Shown piece after piece: positions 17,314 through 25,859 of a DNA stretch of 64,000 nt (positions are counted from its first letter, which is position 1; each line of letters starts with the position of its first letter). The position numbers and the translations under genes were made by a program. Source of the stretch: Lachnospiraceae bacterium (GTDB lineage Bacteria; Bacillota; Clostridia; Lachnospirales; Lachnospiraceae); assembly GCA_017511045.1 (NCBI GenBank), contig JAFWLM010000015.1, positions 1-64,000 on the forward strand. Direction: 5' to 3'. The notes beneath the pieces are model-generated. The model ran no database searches, was not told where the DNA came from, and saw only the letters and a program-made list of their open reading frames with translations.

Positions 17314-18498
17314 TTAGTGATGGAACAGACGCATGCCGGTGAAGGCCATGGCGATTCCATATTTGTTGCAGCATTCGATCACAGCGTCGTCACGGATCGA
17401 TCCGCCCGGCTCTGCAATGTATTTCACTCCGCTTCTCTTTGCACGTTCCACATTGTCGCTGAACGGGAAGAATGCATCTGAGCCAAGAGCCACATCACTG
17501 CAGGTATCCAGATAGGCTCTCTGCTCTTCCTTCGTAAACGGCTCCGGCTGAACCGTAAAATATTTCTGCCAGTTGCCCTCTGCACAGACATCTTCCTCAT
17601 TCTGATTGATATAGCCGTCGATCACATTATCTCTTTCCGGTCTTGAAACATCTTCTTTAAACGGAAGGTTCAGGACCTTATCCGCCTGTCTCAGGAACCA
17701 TGTATCTGCCTTGGATCCTGCAAGTCTTGTGCAGTGGATCCTGGACTGCTGCCCTGCTCCGACACCGATTGCCTGCCCATCCACGGCATAAGCAACGGAA
17801 TTGGACTGGGTATATTTCAGTGTGATCAATGCTACGATCAGATCTCTTACGGCGTTCTCCGGAAGATCCTTATTCTCTGTTACAAGATTTGTCAGAAGCT
17901 GTCTGTTGATCTCAAAATTATTTCTTCCCTGCTCAAAAGTAACTCCGTAAACCTGTTTCCTTTCCTGCACATCCGGAACATAGGAAGCATCGATCTTCAC
18001 GATGTTATAGTTTCCACCGCGCTTTGTTTTCAGGATCTCAAGCGCATCTTCATCATATCCCGGGGCGATGACTCCGTCTGAGACCTCCCGTTTGATGATC
18101 TCAGCCGTCACCTTGTCGCATGGATCTGAAAGCGCGACCCAGTCTCCGAATGAGCACAGCCGGTCTGTTCCTCTTGCCCTTGCGTATGCGCATGCGAGCG
18201 GAGAATCATCCAGCCCTTCGATATCATCTACAAAGCAGGCCTTTTTCAATTTTTCAGACAGCTTATTTCCGACTGCTGCCGAAGTCGGGCTGACATGCTT
18301 AAAGGATGCTGCCGCAGGCATCTGAAGCGCCTCTTTTAATTCCTTTACCAGCTGGTAGGAGTTGAGCGCATCCAGAAAATTGATATATCCGGGACGTCCG
18401 TTAAGGATCTCCACCGGCAGCTCGCTTCCGTCATGCATATAGATCTTTGCCGGTTTCTGGTTCGGATTGCATCCGTATTTTAATTCAAATTCTTTCAT
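17314..18498 (-). CDS. Stand-alone AICAR formyltransferase (PurH C-terminal type)
   Basis: 394 residues that match only the AICAR transformylase part of PurH; the N-terminal IMP cyclohydrolase (MGS-like) domain is absent. Family marks are SFKHVSPTSAAVG (the Lys-His pair at about residues 66-67 is the catalytic centre), GVIAPGYDEDALEIL, TLKYTQSNSVAYA, GAGQQSRIHCTRLAGSKAD and the C-terminal PGGSIRDD. It transfers a formyl group from 10-formyl-THF to AICAR (step 9). The missing cyclohydrolase activity is supplied by the PurO-like gene 11 bases upstream, so step 9 and step 10 are split over two proteins here. Confidence 0.93.
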   Translation of the reverse strand: MKEFELKYGCNPNQKPAKIYMHDGSELPVEILNGRPGYINFLDALNSYQLVKELKEALQMPAAASFKHVSPTSAAVGNKLSEKLKKACFVDDIEGLDDSPLACAYARARGTDRLCSFGDWVALSDPCDKVTAEIIKREVSDGVIAPGYDEDALEILKTKRGGNYNIVKIDASYVPDVQERKQVYGVTFEQGRNNFEINRQLLTNLVTENKDLPENAVRDLIVALITLKYTQSNSVAYAVDGQAIGVGAGQQSRIHCTRLAGSKADTWFLRQADKVLNLPFKEDVSRPERDNVIDGYINQNEEDVCAEGNWQKYFTVQPEPFTKEEQRAYLDTCSDVALGSDAFFPFSDNVERAKRSGVKYIAEPGGSIRDDAVIECCNKYGIAMAFTGMRLFHH

Positions 18499-18509
18499 CG
18501 CATTCTCCT

Positions 18510-19229
18510 CTATTTGTTTTTATTGATCAGGCGATGCTCTTCTGTCATCGTCTCAAGGTCTGTATAAGTAACATAGAGCGAAATCTTATTATCTTCGTTT
18601 AAGCCCTTCCAGATCGACTCTGTGAATGCATCGATATCATCCGGGATCGCTATGCGCTCCGGCTCTCCCTGGAAAGTCGGGATCGGATCTCCATCCTGCA
18701 CATAGGTGTGGATAAAATGACCAAGACCCGGAACCGACGGATAGGAGAAGCCATAACGGGCACAGTCGCTTCCCTTTTCATCAATGCTCTTTAAGATGCT
18801 CATCTGATAGCTGAAATCCCCATCCGCAAAGGTGATCATTGCGCTGATACGCGGGGTAAAGTTCGGTGCATCCGGTTCAAAGCAGCGGCTCTCAAGAGCA
18901 TTGTTAAAAGATAGTCCCTGCTTAAGGCCTTCATAGATCGTGTCCGTCTGATCTCCGTTTGTCAGGATCAGTTTATTGTCATATCTGCGGACAGCCGTAT
19001 AAATGATAAGACTCGGATCCTCCACCTTGGATGCATCAAACGGCTCTGTTATGATGCCGCCATCTTTCTCGGAAAAGATACGGTTTCTGGAGTTTGCACT
19101 TCTGCCCATGATGAAATAAGCGCCAACAGCTTTTTTGCCGTCTGCACTTTTTCCTGTGATGATCCCTCTTCCGACATAAGAGTTATCTTTGATCAGTTCA
19201 TAAATATCATTGATTTTGTAAATATCCAT
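18510..19229 (-). CDS. purO: PurO-like IMP cyclohydrolase
   Basis: A 239-residue protein of the archaeal-type IMP cyclohydrolase family (PurO, Ntn-hydrolase fold). Matching parts are YVGRGIITGKSADGKKAVGAYFIMGRSANSRNR near the N-terminus and EPDAPNFTPRISAMI in the middle. It should close the ring of FAICAR to IMP (step 10), replacing the N-terminal domain of PurH. I start it at ATG 19229, with AAGGGG six bases upstream; earlier ATGs overlap or precede that site. It lies between purN and the stand-alone formyltransferase, a fitting place. Confidence 0.88.
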   Translation of the reverse strand: MDIYKINDIYELIKDNSYVGRGIITGKSADGKKAVGAYFIMGRSANSRNRIFSEKDGGIITEPFDASKVEDPSLIIYTAVRRYDNKLILTNGDQTDTIYEGLKQGLSFNNALESRCFEPDAPNFTPRISAMITFADGDFSYQMSILKSIDEKGSDCARYGFSYPSVPGLGHFIHTYVQDGDPIPTFQGEPERIAIPDDIDAFTESIWKGLNEDNKISLYVTYTDLETMTEEHRLINKNK

Positions 19230-19265
19230 ATTCATCCCCTTAATCATTCGCATGTATTATTCTGT

Positions 19266-19886
19266 CTATGCCTGCTTCCCTGAAACGATCTTTTCGCTGA
19301 CCAGCTCGACTGCTGCCGGAAGCAGTTTCCATTCTGCCTGCTCCATGACGCGTTTTTGAAGGATCTCAGGTGTATCGCCTTCTAAAACATCCACCGCCTT
19401 CTGCAGAATGATCTCCCCTCCGTCCGGGATCTCATTTACAAAATGAACGGTCGCGCCTGTCACCTTAACGCCCTTTTTCAATGCCTCCTCATGGACTTTA
19501 AGACCATAAAATCCCTGCCCGCAAAACGACGGGATCAGGGAAGGATGGACATTGATGATACGGTTTTTATAATGTGAGGTGAAATCAGCAGTTAAGATCG
19601 TCATAAATCCGGCAAGAACGATCAGGTCGATCTCATAAGCAGCAAGCGTTTCCATCAGCTTCTTTTCAAACGCTTCCTGGCTTCCTGTCACTTTCCGGAG
19701 AACGACCTCGCTTGCGATCCCGGCATCTTTTGCGCGCTGAAGTGCATAGGCCTTCTCATTATTGGAAATGACCAGTTTAATGGTACCGGAAGTAATGATC
19801 CCGGCCTTTTCCGCATCGATGATCGCCTGAAGATTTGTTCCTCCGCCTGAAACCAGGACTGCAACATTCGCTTTTGTTTTTGCCAA
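19266..19886 (-). CDS. purN: GAR formyltransferase PurN, TTG start
   Basis: A 206-residue formyl-THF-dependent GAR transformylase (step 3). Marks are VAVLVSGGGTNLQAIIDA (phosphate loop), INVHPSLIPSF with the catalytic Asn and His, and EIPDGGEIILQ with the catalytic Asp. No ATG is suitably placed: the frame stays open into purM, but the family N-terminus begins at a TTG at 19884-19886 preceded by GAGG with 8-base spacing. It lies 34 bases after purM. Confidence 0.93.
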   Translation of the reverse strand: MAKTKANVAVLVSGGGTNLQAIIDAEKAGIITSGTIKLVISNNEKAYALQRAKDAGIASEVVLRKVTGSQEAFEKKLMETLAAYEIDLIVLAGFMTILTADFTSHYKNRIINVHPSLIPSFCGQGFYGLKVHEEALKKGVKVTGATVHFVNEIPDGGEIILQKAVDVLEGDTPEILQKRVMEQAEWKLLPAAVELVSEKIVSGKQA

Positions 19887-19920
19887 TTTCGTATCCTCTT
19901 TCTGTTGTAATGATCCTGCC

Positions 19921-20964
19921 TTAGCAGATCGTGATCTTTTCACCGGAGGAAATGATCTCACCGATGATATATGCGTCTTCACCGTTTGCCTTCAAAACTT
20001 CGAGAGCTTTATCGGCATCCGTTTTATCGACAGTAATGCTCATTCCGACACCCATATTATAGGTGTTGAACATATCACGTTCAGAGATATTTCCGGCTTT
20101 CGCGATCATGTCAAAGATTGGAAGGATCTTAACTGCAGCCTTATCGATCTTCGCTCCGAGACCTTCCGGAATGCTCCGCGGGATATTCTCATAAAAACCA
20201 CCGCCTGTGATATGGGAGATACCCTTTACTTTCACCTGCTCTAACAGGCTGAGTACCGGTTTGACATAGATCTTTGTAGGCGTCAAAAGAGTCTCTCCGA
20301 CTGATTTCCCGCCAAGCTCGTCGCACGGAGTTTTGATATCCGCATTCTCCACATCAAACACTTTTCTTACAAGGGAGAATCCGTTGGAATGCACACCGCT
20401 TGAAGGCAGCGCGATCACAATATCCCCGGCTTTCATTGTTTTATTATCAATGATCTTTTCTTTATCTACGACACCTGTACTGTATCCGGCAAGATCATAT
20501 TCATCTTCCGGATAAAAGCCCGGCATCTCTGCCGTCTCGCCGCCAATCAGTGCAGCACCGGACTGTACGCAGCCTTCCGCAACGCCCTTTACGATCTCTG
20601 CGATACGCTCCGGAACATTCTTTCCACAGGCAATGTAGTCCAGGAAGAACAGCGGTTTCGCACCGACACAGATGATGTCATTGACGCACATGGCCACACA
20701 GTCGATACCGACGGTGTCGTGTTTATCCAGCAGGAATGCCAGTTTCAGTTTGGTTCCGACTCCATCCGTTCCGGATACCAGGACCGGCTTTGTGATCCCG
20801 GTAAGATCCAGTTCAAATAAGCCTCCGAAACCGCCGACATCAGAGCAGACGCCCTTTGTCATAGTTCTGGCAATATGCTGTTTCATCAGTTCAACCGCTT
20901 TATATCCGGCAGTGATATCTACGCCCGCCTGAGCATAAGCTTCTGATCTTGATTCTGTGTTCAT
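19921..20964 (-). CDS. purM: AIR synthetase (phosphoribosylformylglycinamidine cyclo-ligase)
   Basis: 347 residues, the usual PurM length, with [56 protein letters not shown] and [13 protein letters not shown]. It closes FGAM to AIR with ATP (step 5). An AAGGA site lies seven bases before the ATG, and the gene begins 3 bases after the purF stop, so both are coupled. Confidence 0.96.
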   Translation of the reverse strand: MNTESRSEAYAQAGVDITAGYKAVELMKQHIARTMTKGVCSDVGGFGGLFELDLTGITKPVLVSGTDGVGTKLKLAFLLDKHDTVGIDCVAMCVNDIICVGAKPLFFLDYIACGKNVPERIAEIVKGVAEGCVQSGAALIGGETAEMPGFYPEDEYDLAGYSTGVVDKEKIIDNKTMKAGDIVIALPSSGVHSNGFSLVRKVFDVENADIKTPCDELGGKSVGETLLTPTKIYVKPVLSLLEQVKVKGISHITGGGFYENIPRSIPEGLGAKIDKAAVKILPIFDMIAKAGNISERDMFNTYNMGVGMSITVDKTDADKALEVLKANGEDAYIIGEIISSGEKITIC

Positions 20965-20967
20965 ATC

Positions 20968-22392
20968 TTATTCCTTTCCGCTCCAGCAATATGTACAAAG
21001 TTCACAAGGATCTAATCCGATGGCTTCAATGATCCCATCTAAGGACTGGAACTCAAGAGATGCAAAATGGAATTTTTCACAGATCGTCTCTCTCAGTTTC
21101 TTTCCTCTTTCTGTGTTGCCATCGCTGTATTCATCAATATGGTTCAGTCCCTCTTCTCCCTCAAGCTCTACGATCACTCTTCGTGTGATGAGTTCTAAGT
21201 CGCTCTGTGTTCTTGTAAAGCTTAAATATTTGCAGGCATACATCAGCGGAGGGCAGGCGCTTCTCATATGCACTGATTTTGCTCCGTTTTCATAAAGGAA
21301 TTCCACGGTCTCCTGAAGCTGTGTTCCGCGGACGATGGAATCATCCACAAATAACAGGTTTTTATCTTTGATCAGCTCTTTGACCGGGATCTGTTTCATT
21401 TTTGCAACTTCATTTCTGGCCTTTTGATTTGTCGGCATAAAGCTTCTCGACCAGGTTGGGGTATATTTGATAAATGCCCTTGCAAAGGTCTTGCCGCTTT
21501 CATTCGCATAGCCAATCGCATGCGGTGTGCCGGAATCCGGAACGCCGCCGACATAATCCACATCCTCGGCATTTTTCACTTCCGCATCATGCCGCGCCAT
21601 GATCGCACCGTTCCGGTAGCGCATGATCTCAACATTGACTCCTTCATAAGTGGAAGTCGGATATCCATAATAGCTCCACAGAAATGCGCAGATCTTTTTC
21701 TTTTTCCCCGGCTCCATTAACTGAGTAATGGAATCCGGCGTGATCTCAACGATCTCTCCCGGGCCTAATTCCTTCTCATCTTCAAAACCGAATTTCTGAT
21801 ATGCAAAGGATTCAAAGGAAACCGCATGTCCCATAGGACCTTTTCCGACCAGAACAGGAAGCCTTCCGTAAAGATCCCTTGCCGCAATGAGATTCCCGTT
21901 TTCTTTCAGGATTAGAATGGATGCCGTTCCGTCGATCAGTTCCTGCGCATAACGGATCCCTTCCTCAAAGGATTTCTTTTGATTGATCAGCGCCGCAACA
22001 AGTTCTGTCGAATTGATCTTTCCGCCGGTCATTGCCTCATAATGGCCGCCGACTTCAAACATATGCTTATCGATCAGTTCCTGTGAATTGTTGATCACTC
22101 CGATCATGCAGATCGCAAATACGCCAAGACCGGTCCTTACCAGAAGCGGCTGCGGATCGCCGTCGTTGATACAACCGATCGCCGCCGTGCCCTGCATATC
22201 TTCAAACACATGCTCGAATTTTGTACGGAAAGGAGAATTGTTGATCTTATGAATCTCGCGCTGCAATCCGATCTCCTTATCGTATGCAGCGATCCCTCCG
22301 GTCTTTGTTCCTAAATGGGAGTGGTAATCGACTCCGAAGAACACCTCATTTAAACAATCTTCTTTTGATGTGATTCCAAAAAATCCGCCCAT
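20968..22392 (-). CDS. purF: PurF-like amidophosphoribosyltransferase without the glutaminase cysteine
   Basis: 474 residues: an N-terminal Ntn-type glutaminase-like domain and a C-terminal phosphoribosyltransferase domain. The PRPP loop LLFVDDSIVRGT (346-357) is intact, and C235, C380, C463 and C466 fit the [4Fe-4S] ligand pattern known from Bacillus PurF. Normal PurF exposes Cys1 in CGIFG or CGVFG; this protein begins MGGFFGI, with Gly at the nucleophile place, and the usual HRGQESAG is YHSHLGTKTGG. The start is firm, because a purine-rich site precedes the ATG and no upstream in-frame alternative supplies a Cys. It could use ammonia, borrow ammonia from a partner, or have lost step-1 activity in favour of another PurF. 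It lies directly before purM. Confidence 0.85.
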   Translation of the reverse strand: MGGFFGITSKEDCLNEVFFGVDYHSHLGTKTGGIAAYDKEIGLQREIHKINNSPFRTKFEHVFEDMQGTAAIGCINDGDPQPLLVRTGLGVFAICMIGVINNSQELIDKHMFEVGGHYEAMTGGKINSTELVAALINQKKSFEEGIRYAQELIDGTASILILKENGNLIAARDLYGRLPVLVGKGPMGHAVSFESFAYQKFGFEDEKELGPGEIVEITPDSITQLMEPGKKKKICAFLWSYYGYPTSTYEGVNVEIMRYRNGAIMARHDAEVKNAEDVDYVGGVPDSGTPHAIGYANESGKTFARAFIKYTPTWSRSFMPTNQKARNEVAKMKQIPVKELIKDKNLLFVDDSIVRGTQLQETVEFLYENGAKSVHMRSACPPLMYACKYLSFTRTQSDLELITRRVIVELEGEEGLNHIDEYSDGNTERGKKLRETICEKFHFASLEFQSLDGIIEAIGLDPCELCTYCWSGKE

Positions 22393-22428
22393 ATTTTTTC
22401 TACTCTTTCTTTTGCAAAACTATTTCAT

Positions 22429-22587
22429 CAAATCTCGCTCCTTCGAGATTTGGCGCGGGATTCGGGTCAGCTTTGCTGACATATTTCCGATCCGAATCCT
22501 TGTGCCTCCTCGCGGAGCGTATAACTCAGTGGAGGGTAGCTCCACTGGGTTATATCAAGTTCCGCCGGGGCCATAAGGTCTCGGCGG
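22429..22587 (+). other. Five-hairpin structured element between purE and purF
   Basis: Nearly the whole 209-base gap folds into hairpins: 22429-22452 (9-bp stem), 22458-22499 (8-bp outer and 6-bp inner stem), 22505-22517 (4-5 bp), 22521-22553 (14-bp stem) and 22562-22587 (11-bp stem). In the last two the imperfect pairs are T with G on the plus strand, which pair in RNA; on the minus strand the same places become A with C mismatches. This suggests that the structure was kept on the strand opposite to the purine operon, as in an antisense RNA or an interspersed palindromic repeat. I do not recognise a known family. Confidence 0.5.
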
Positions 22588-22601
22588 TTAGTAAACAATG
22601 A

Positions 22602-23090
22602 TTATATTTTTGACATTATGTCAGCATCCTTCGCAAGGACTTTTTCTGCATCCTTTTTCCGTTTTGCATCCAGTTTCTCCGCAAGGGCTGAATCTTCAAC
22701 AGCCAGGATCTGGATCGCCAGAAGTGCCGCATTTGCAGCTCCGTTAACTGCAACCGTTGCAACCGGAATGCCGCTCGGCATCTGCACCGTGGAAAGCAGT
22801 GCGTCAAGTCCTTCTAAATTCGTGCTGCTGCAGGGAATTCCGATGACCGGGATCGTGGTCTGTGCCGCGATCGCTCCGGCAAGGTGTGCAGCCATACCCG
22901 CAGCCGCGATAATGGCGCCAAACCCGTTCTCCCTTGCCTTGGAAGAAAACTCTGCTGCTTCTTTTGGTGTTCTGTGTGCGGAATAAATATGTACCTCGAA
23001 CGGTACTTCGAATTCTTTTAATGTGTCAATAGCTTTTGAAACGACAGGAAGATCGCTGTCGCTGCCCATAACGATACCGATTTTTTTCAT
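22602..23090 (-). CDS. purE: N5-carboxyaminoimidazole ribonucleotide mutase
   Basis: A 162-residue PurE with the family core GIVMGSDSDLPV, YSAHRTPKEA (Ser and His of the active site), IIAAAGMAAHLAGAIAA and PVIGIP. It moves the carboxyl group to make CAIR (step 6). I start it at ATG 23090, where AAGGA is eight bases upstream; the ATG nine bases earlier is too close to that site. It is the first gene behind the ZTP riboswitch and its own promoter. No purK is seen in the window. Confidence 0.95.
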   Translation of the reverse strand: MKKIGIVMGSDSDLPVVSKAIDTLKEFEVPFEVHIYSAHRTPKEAAEFSSKARENGFGAIIAAAGMAAHLAGAIAAQTTIPVIGIPCSSTNLEGLDALLSTVQMPSGIPVATVAVNGAANAALLAIQILAVEDSALAEKLDAKRKKDAEKVLAKDADIMSKI

Positions 23091-23140
23091 TGTATTCATC
23101 CTTCCGGACCGGCCGGCTCCTCACTTCCGGACAGCCCTTT

Positions 23141-23183
23141 AAAATCATAAAGGCACACTTGGACAAATTAGTTCAAGTGTGCC
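23141..23183 (-). terminator. Regulated terminator of the ZTP riboswitch
   Basis: Stem of 10 bp (23152-23161 with 23174-23183), followed on the minus strand by TTTATGATTTT. Its first arm begins directly after, and overlaps by a few bases, the conserved CTGGGC of the riboswitch, so ligand binding and terminator folding exclude each other. It lies 60-90 bases before purE. Confidence 0.8.
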
Positions 23184-23265
23184 CAGACGGTCGGCTAAAA
23201 AACGTTAGTTCTTTGTTCCTCTGTGGTGCTCCACAATCAATTCCCGTCAGTAGCAAAGAACTGTT
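23152..23265 (-). promoter_or_regulatory. ZTP (pfl) riboswitch before purE
   Basis: Read on the minus strand: P1 stem AGTTCTTTG (23254-23262) with CAAAGAACT (23207-23215); between them the conserved CTGACGGGAA and a small hairpin GTGGAGCACCAC then GAGGA; after a linker the conserved CCGACCGTCTGGGC (23181-23194). The GACGG at 23244-23248 can pair with CCGTC at 23186-23190, the pseudoknot of the ZTP class. The terminator follows directly. The class senses ZMP/ZTP, which build up when 10-formyl-THF is short, and turns on purine and one-carbon genes; its place before purE fits. Confidence 0.85.
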
Positions 23266-23279
23266 TTATTTCCTGTGTT

Positions 23280-23308
23280 TTTATACCATATCTGACCGTT
23301 GTTTTCAA
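23280..23308 (-). promoter_or_regulatory. Sigma-A-like promoter of the purE operon
   Basis: On the minus strand TTGAAA (23303-23308), 17-base spacer, TATAAA (23280-23285). It starts a few bases beyond the glyA stop codon and would begin RNA about ten bases before the riboswitch P1 stem, so the operon has its own promoter. Confidence 0.75.
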
Positions 23309-23312
23309 GGTT

Positions 23313-24566
23313 TTATTCCACGTTTTCGTACAAAGGATAACGCTCAGTCAGTTCCGTGATCATATCTTTGGCGTGTGCTTTCGCAGCATCGGTTCTGTCA
23401 GAGACCACCAGTTTGATTGCTTCTGCGATCGTCTCCATATCAGAAGGAATTAGCCCTCTTGTTGTAAGCGCTGCTGTTCCGAGACGGATACCGCCGGTTA
23501 CGCTTCTGGAAGATGTGTCATTCGGGATCGCGTTCTTATTACAGGTCACGCCTGCTGCATCGAGTTCATCCTCTGCCTCTTTTCCGCTGATTCCGAGCGG
23601 TCTTAAGTCTACCAGCAGTAAATGGTTGTCTGTTCCGCCGGTAAAGACCTTGATGCCACGGTCGATCAGGCCTTTGGAAAGCGCCTGCGCGTTTTCGATA
23701 ACTGTTTTCGCGTAGGTCTTAAACTCCGGTTTCAATGCCTCGCCGTAGCAGACAGCCTTCGCAGCGATCACATGCATCAACGGTCCGCCCTGAAGTCCAG
23801 GGAAAATGGCCTTGTCGATCCGGTGTTCTTCTGCAAACGCGGTGCTTGACATGATCATTCCGCCTCTCGGGCCTCTTAAGGTCTTATGGGTCGTGCTGGT
23901 CGTTACGTGAGCATATGGGATCGGACTCATATGTTCGCCTGCTGCAACAAGCCCTGAAATATGAGCAATATCTGCAAGCAGGAATGCGCCGACCTCATCT
24001 GCGATCTCTCTGAACTTCTGAAAATCGATCTTTCTCGGATAAGCACTTGCTCCACAGATGATCAGCTTCGGCCTTGCCTCTTTTGCGATTCTCAAAATAT
24101 CGTCATAATCAATATATCCGTTTTCATCAACGCCGTATGCCGCTACTCCGAAATATTTACCGGAAATATTTGCTTTGCATCCGTGACTTAAATGTCCCCC
24201 CGCATCCAGGCTCATGCCGAGGATCGTATCCTGCGGCTTCAAAAGCGCAAACTGCACTGCTGTATTTGCCTGACTTCCGGCATGCGGCTGCACGTTCACA
24301 TACTCACAACCGAAAAGTGCTTTGGCGCGGTCTCTCGCCAGATTCTCCACGATATCCGCATATTGGCATCCTCCATAATAGCGGTCGCCCGGATATCCTT
24401 CCGCATATTTATTCGTGAATTGGGAACCCAGAGCGCTCATGACGGCTTCGCTGACAAAATTTTCCGAAGCGATCATTTCCAGATGGGAATTTTCACGGTC
24501 GACTTCTCCTTTGATCGCCTGAGCAATTTCCGGATCTGCTGCAGCTAATTTGCTAAATGAATACAT
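23313..24566 (-). CDS. glyA: Serine hydroxymethyltransferase
   Basis: A 417-residue PLP enzyme converting serine and THF to glycine and methylene-THF. Marks are [53 protein letters not shown] and the PLP-lysine motif [22 protein letters not shown] lies eight bases before the ATG. It feeds glycine to purD and one-carbon units to purN and the AICAR formyltransferase. It has its own promoter, and the purE promoter begins just after its stop. Confidence 0.97.
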   Translation of the reverse strand: MYSFSKLAAADPEIAQAIKGEVDRENSHLEMIASENFVSEAVMSALGSQFTNKYAEGYPGDRYYGGCQYADIVENLARDRAKALFGCEYVNVQPHAGSQANTAVQFALLKPQDTILGMSLDAGGHLSHGCKANISGKYFGVAAYGVDENGYIDYDDILRIAKEARPKLIICGASAYPRKIDFQKFREIADEVGAFLLADIAHISGLVAAGEHMSPIPYAHVTTSTTHKTLRGPRGGMIMSSTAFAEEHRIDKAIFPGLQGGPLMHVIAAKAVCYGEALKPEFKTYAKTVIENAQALSKGLIDRGIKVFTGGTDNHLLLVDLRPLGISGKEAEDELDAAGVTCNKNAIPNDTSSRSVTGGIRLGTAALTTRGLIPSDMETIAEAIKLVVSDRTDAAKAHAKDMITELTERYPLYENVE

Positions 24567-24613
24567 GTGTGATACTCCTCTTTATTAAAGAATTCAATTC
24601 GTTAGTGTGGTAA

Positions 24614-24642
24614 AGCATAACACAGCACTCGGACACATTCAA
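24614..24642 (-). promoter_or_regulatory. Candidate glyA promoter
   Basis: On the minus strand TTGAAT (24637-24642), 17-base spacer, TATGCT (24614-24619), about 40-50 bases before the glyA start. No riboswitch-like structure is seen between this and glyA. Confidence 0.55.
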
Positions 24643-24755
24643 CTCACTTTACCCATAAAAAGTTCTTTTTTGACTGTTCCTGCATGCAGAAAAGCATTGC
24701 GAAGTTTCCCCTTCCACTTTAGAATTAATTTCATCATATGAAAACAGGAGCTTCC

Positions 24756-25838
24756 ATGAATAAAAAAGCATTGATTGCAATGAGCGGAGGAGTTGACTCT
24801 TCCGTTGCTGCCTATCTGATGAAAGAAGCCGGATACGACTGTACCGGCGTTACGATGAAATTATTCCAAAATGAAGACGTCGGCATCTCCAGGGATCACA
24901 GTTGCTGTTCTTTGGATGATGTGGAAGATGCCCGGAATGTTGCCTTTCATTTAGGAATCCCCTTCCATGTCTTCAATTTTTCCGAGCGCTTTGAAGAGTG
25001 TGTCATCAGACGTTTTGTGGATGCTTATGAAAACGGGATGACTCCGAATCCATGCATTGACTGCAACCGCTTCTTAAAATTCGATAAGTTATACAGTCGT
25101 GCAAAAGAATTAGGCTGCGATACGATCGTGACCGGCCATTATGCACAGATTGAACAAGACCCTCAGACCGGTCGTTTTCTTTTAAAAAAATCGGTTGATG
25201 ATTCCAAGGATCAAAGCTATGTCCTTTATACGCTGACCCAGGACCAGCTCGCCCATACGATGTTTCCTCTTGGCAGCATGACAAAAATTGAGACAAGAGA
25301 GATTGCAGAAGCACAGGGCTTTATCAATGCCCGCAAACATGACAGTCAGGACATCTGCTTTGTACAGGACGGAAGTTACGCTGACTTCATTGAATCCTAC
25401 ACCGGAAGAGTTTTTCCGGAAGGGGATTTTGTGGATCAGGAAGGAAATACAATGGGACGGCATAAAGGGATCATCCGCTATACGATCGGCCAGCGGAAAG
25501 GTCTGGGCCTTTCTGTTCCGGAGCCTGTCTATGTCTGCCGTTTAGATATGGATAATAATCAGGTGATCCTTGGAAAGAATGAAGATCTGTTCAGCCGGAC
25601 ACTGACTGCAAATGATATCAACCTGATCTCTGTCTCTGAGATCACAGAACCTATGCGGGTGAAAGCAAAAGTCCGCTATCGCCAAAAAGAACAGTGGGCT
25701 ACGGTAACTCAGACTGGAGAAGATTCCCTGCGGGTAGACTTTGATGAGCCGCAGCGCGCCATTACAAAAGGGCAGGCGCTTGTCCTTTATGACGGTGACA
25801 CTGTCGTCGGCGGCGGAACGATCAACTCCGTACTTTAA
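24756..25838 (+). CDS. mnmA: tRNA 2-thiouridylase MnmA
   Basis: A 360-residue enzyme that thiolates U34 of tRNA-Lys, -Glu and -Gln. Marks are the PP-loop AMSGGVDSSVAA, the first catalytic Cys in TPNPCIDCNRFLKF, the second in DSQDICFV, and the C-terminal beta-barrel. I start it at ATG 24756, with AGGAG five bases upstream; an ATG six codons earlier lies before that site. It is followed 21 bases later by fdhD, whose product is also a sulfurtransferase. Confidence 0.95.
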   Translation: MNKKALIAMSGGVDSSVAAYLMKEAGYDCTGVTMKLFQNEDVGISRDHSCCSLDDVEDARNVAFHLGIPFHVFNFSERFEECVIRRFVDAYENGMTPNPCIDCNRFLKFDKLYSRAKELGCDTIVTGHYAQIEQDPQTGRFLLKKSVDDSKDQSYVLYTLTQDQLAHTMFPLGSMTKIETREIAEAQGFINARKHDSQDICFVQDGSYADFIESYTGRVFPEGDFVDQEGNTMGRHKGIIRYTIGQRKGLGLSVPEPVYVCRLDMDNNQVILGKNEDLFSRTLTANDINLISVSEITEPMRVKAKVRYRQKEQWATVTQTGEDSLRVDFDEPQRAITKGQALVLYDGDTVVGGGTINSVL

Positions 25839-25859
25839 AAGAATGGAAGGAAACGGGCA

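Noticed and set aside
23100..23312. Reading of the structured region before purE as a 6S-type RNA
   Set aside because: The conserved CTGACGG, GAGGA and CCGTCTGGGC blocks, the pseudoknot and the overlapping terminator match the ZTP riboswitch better.
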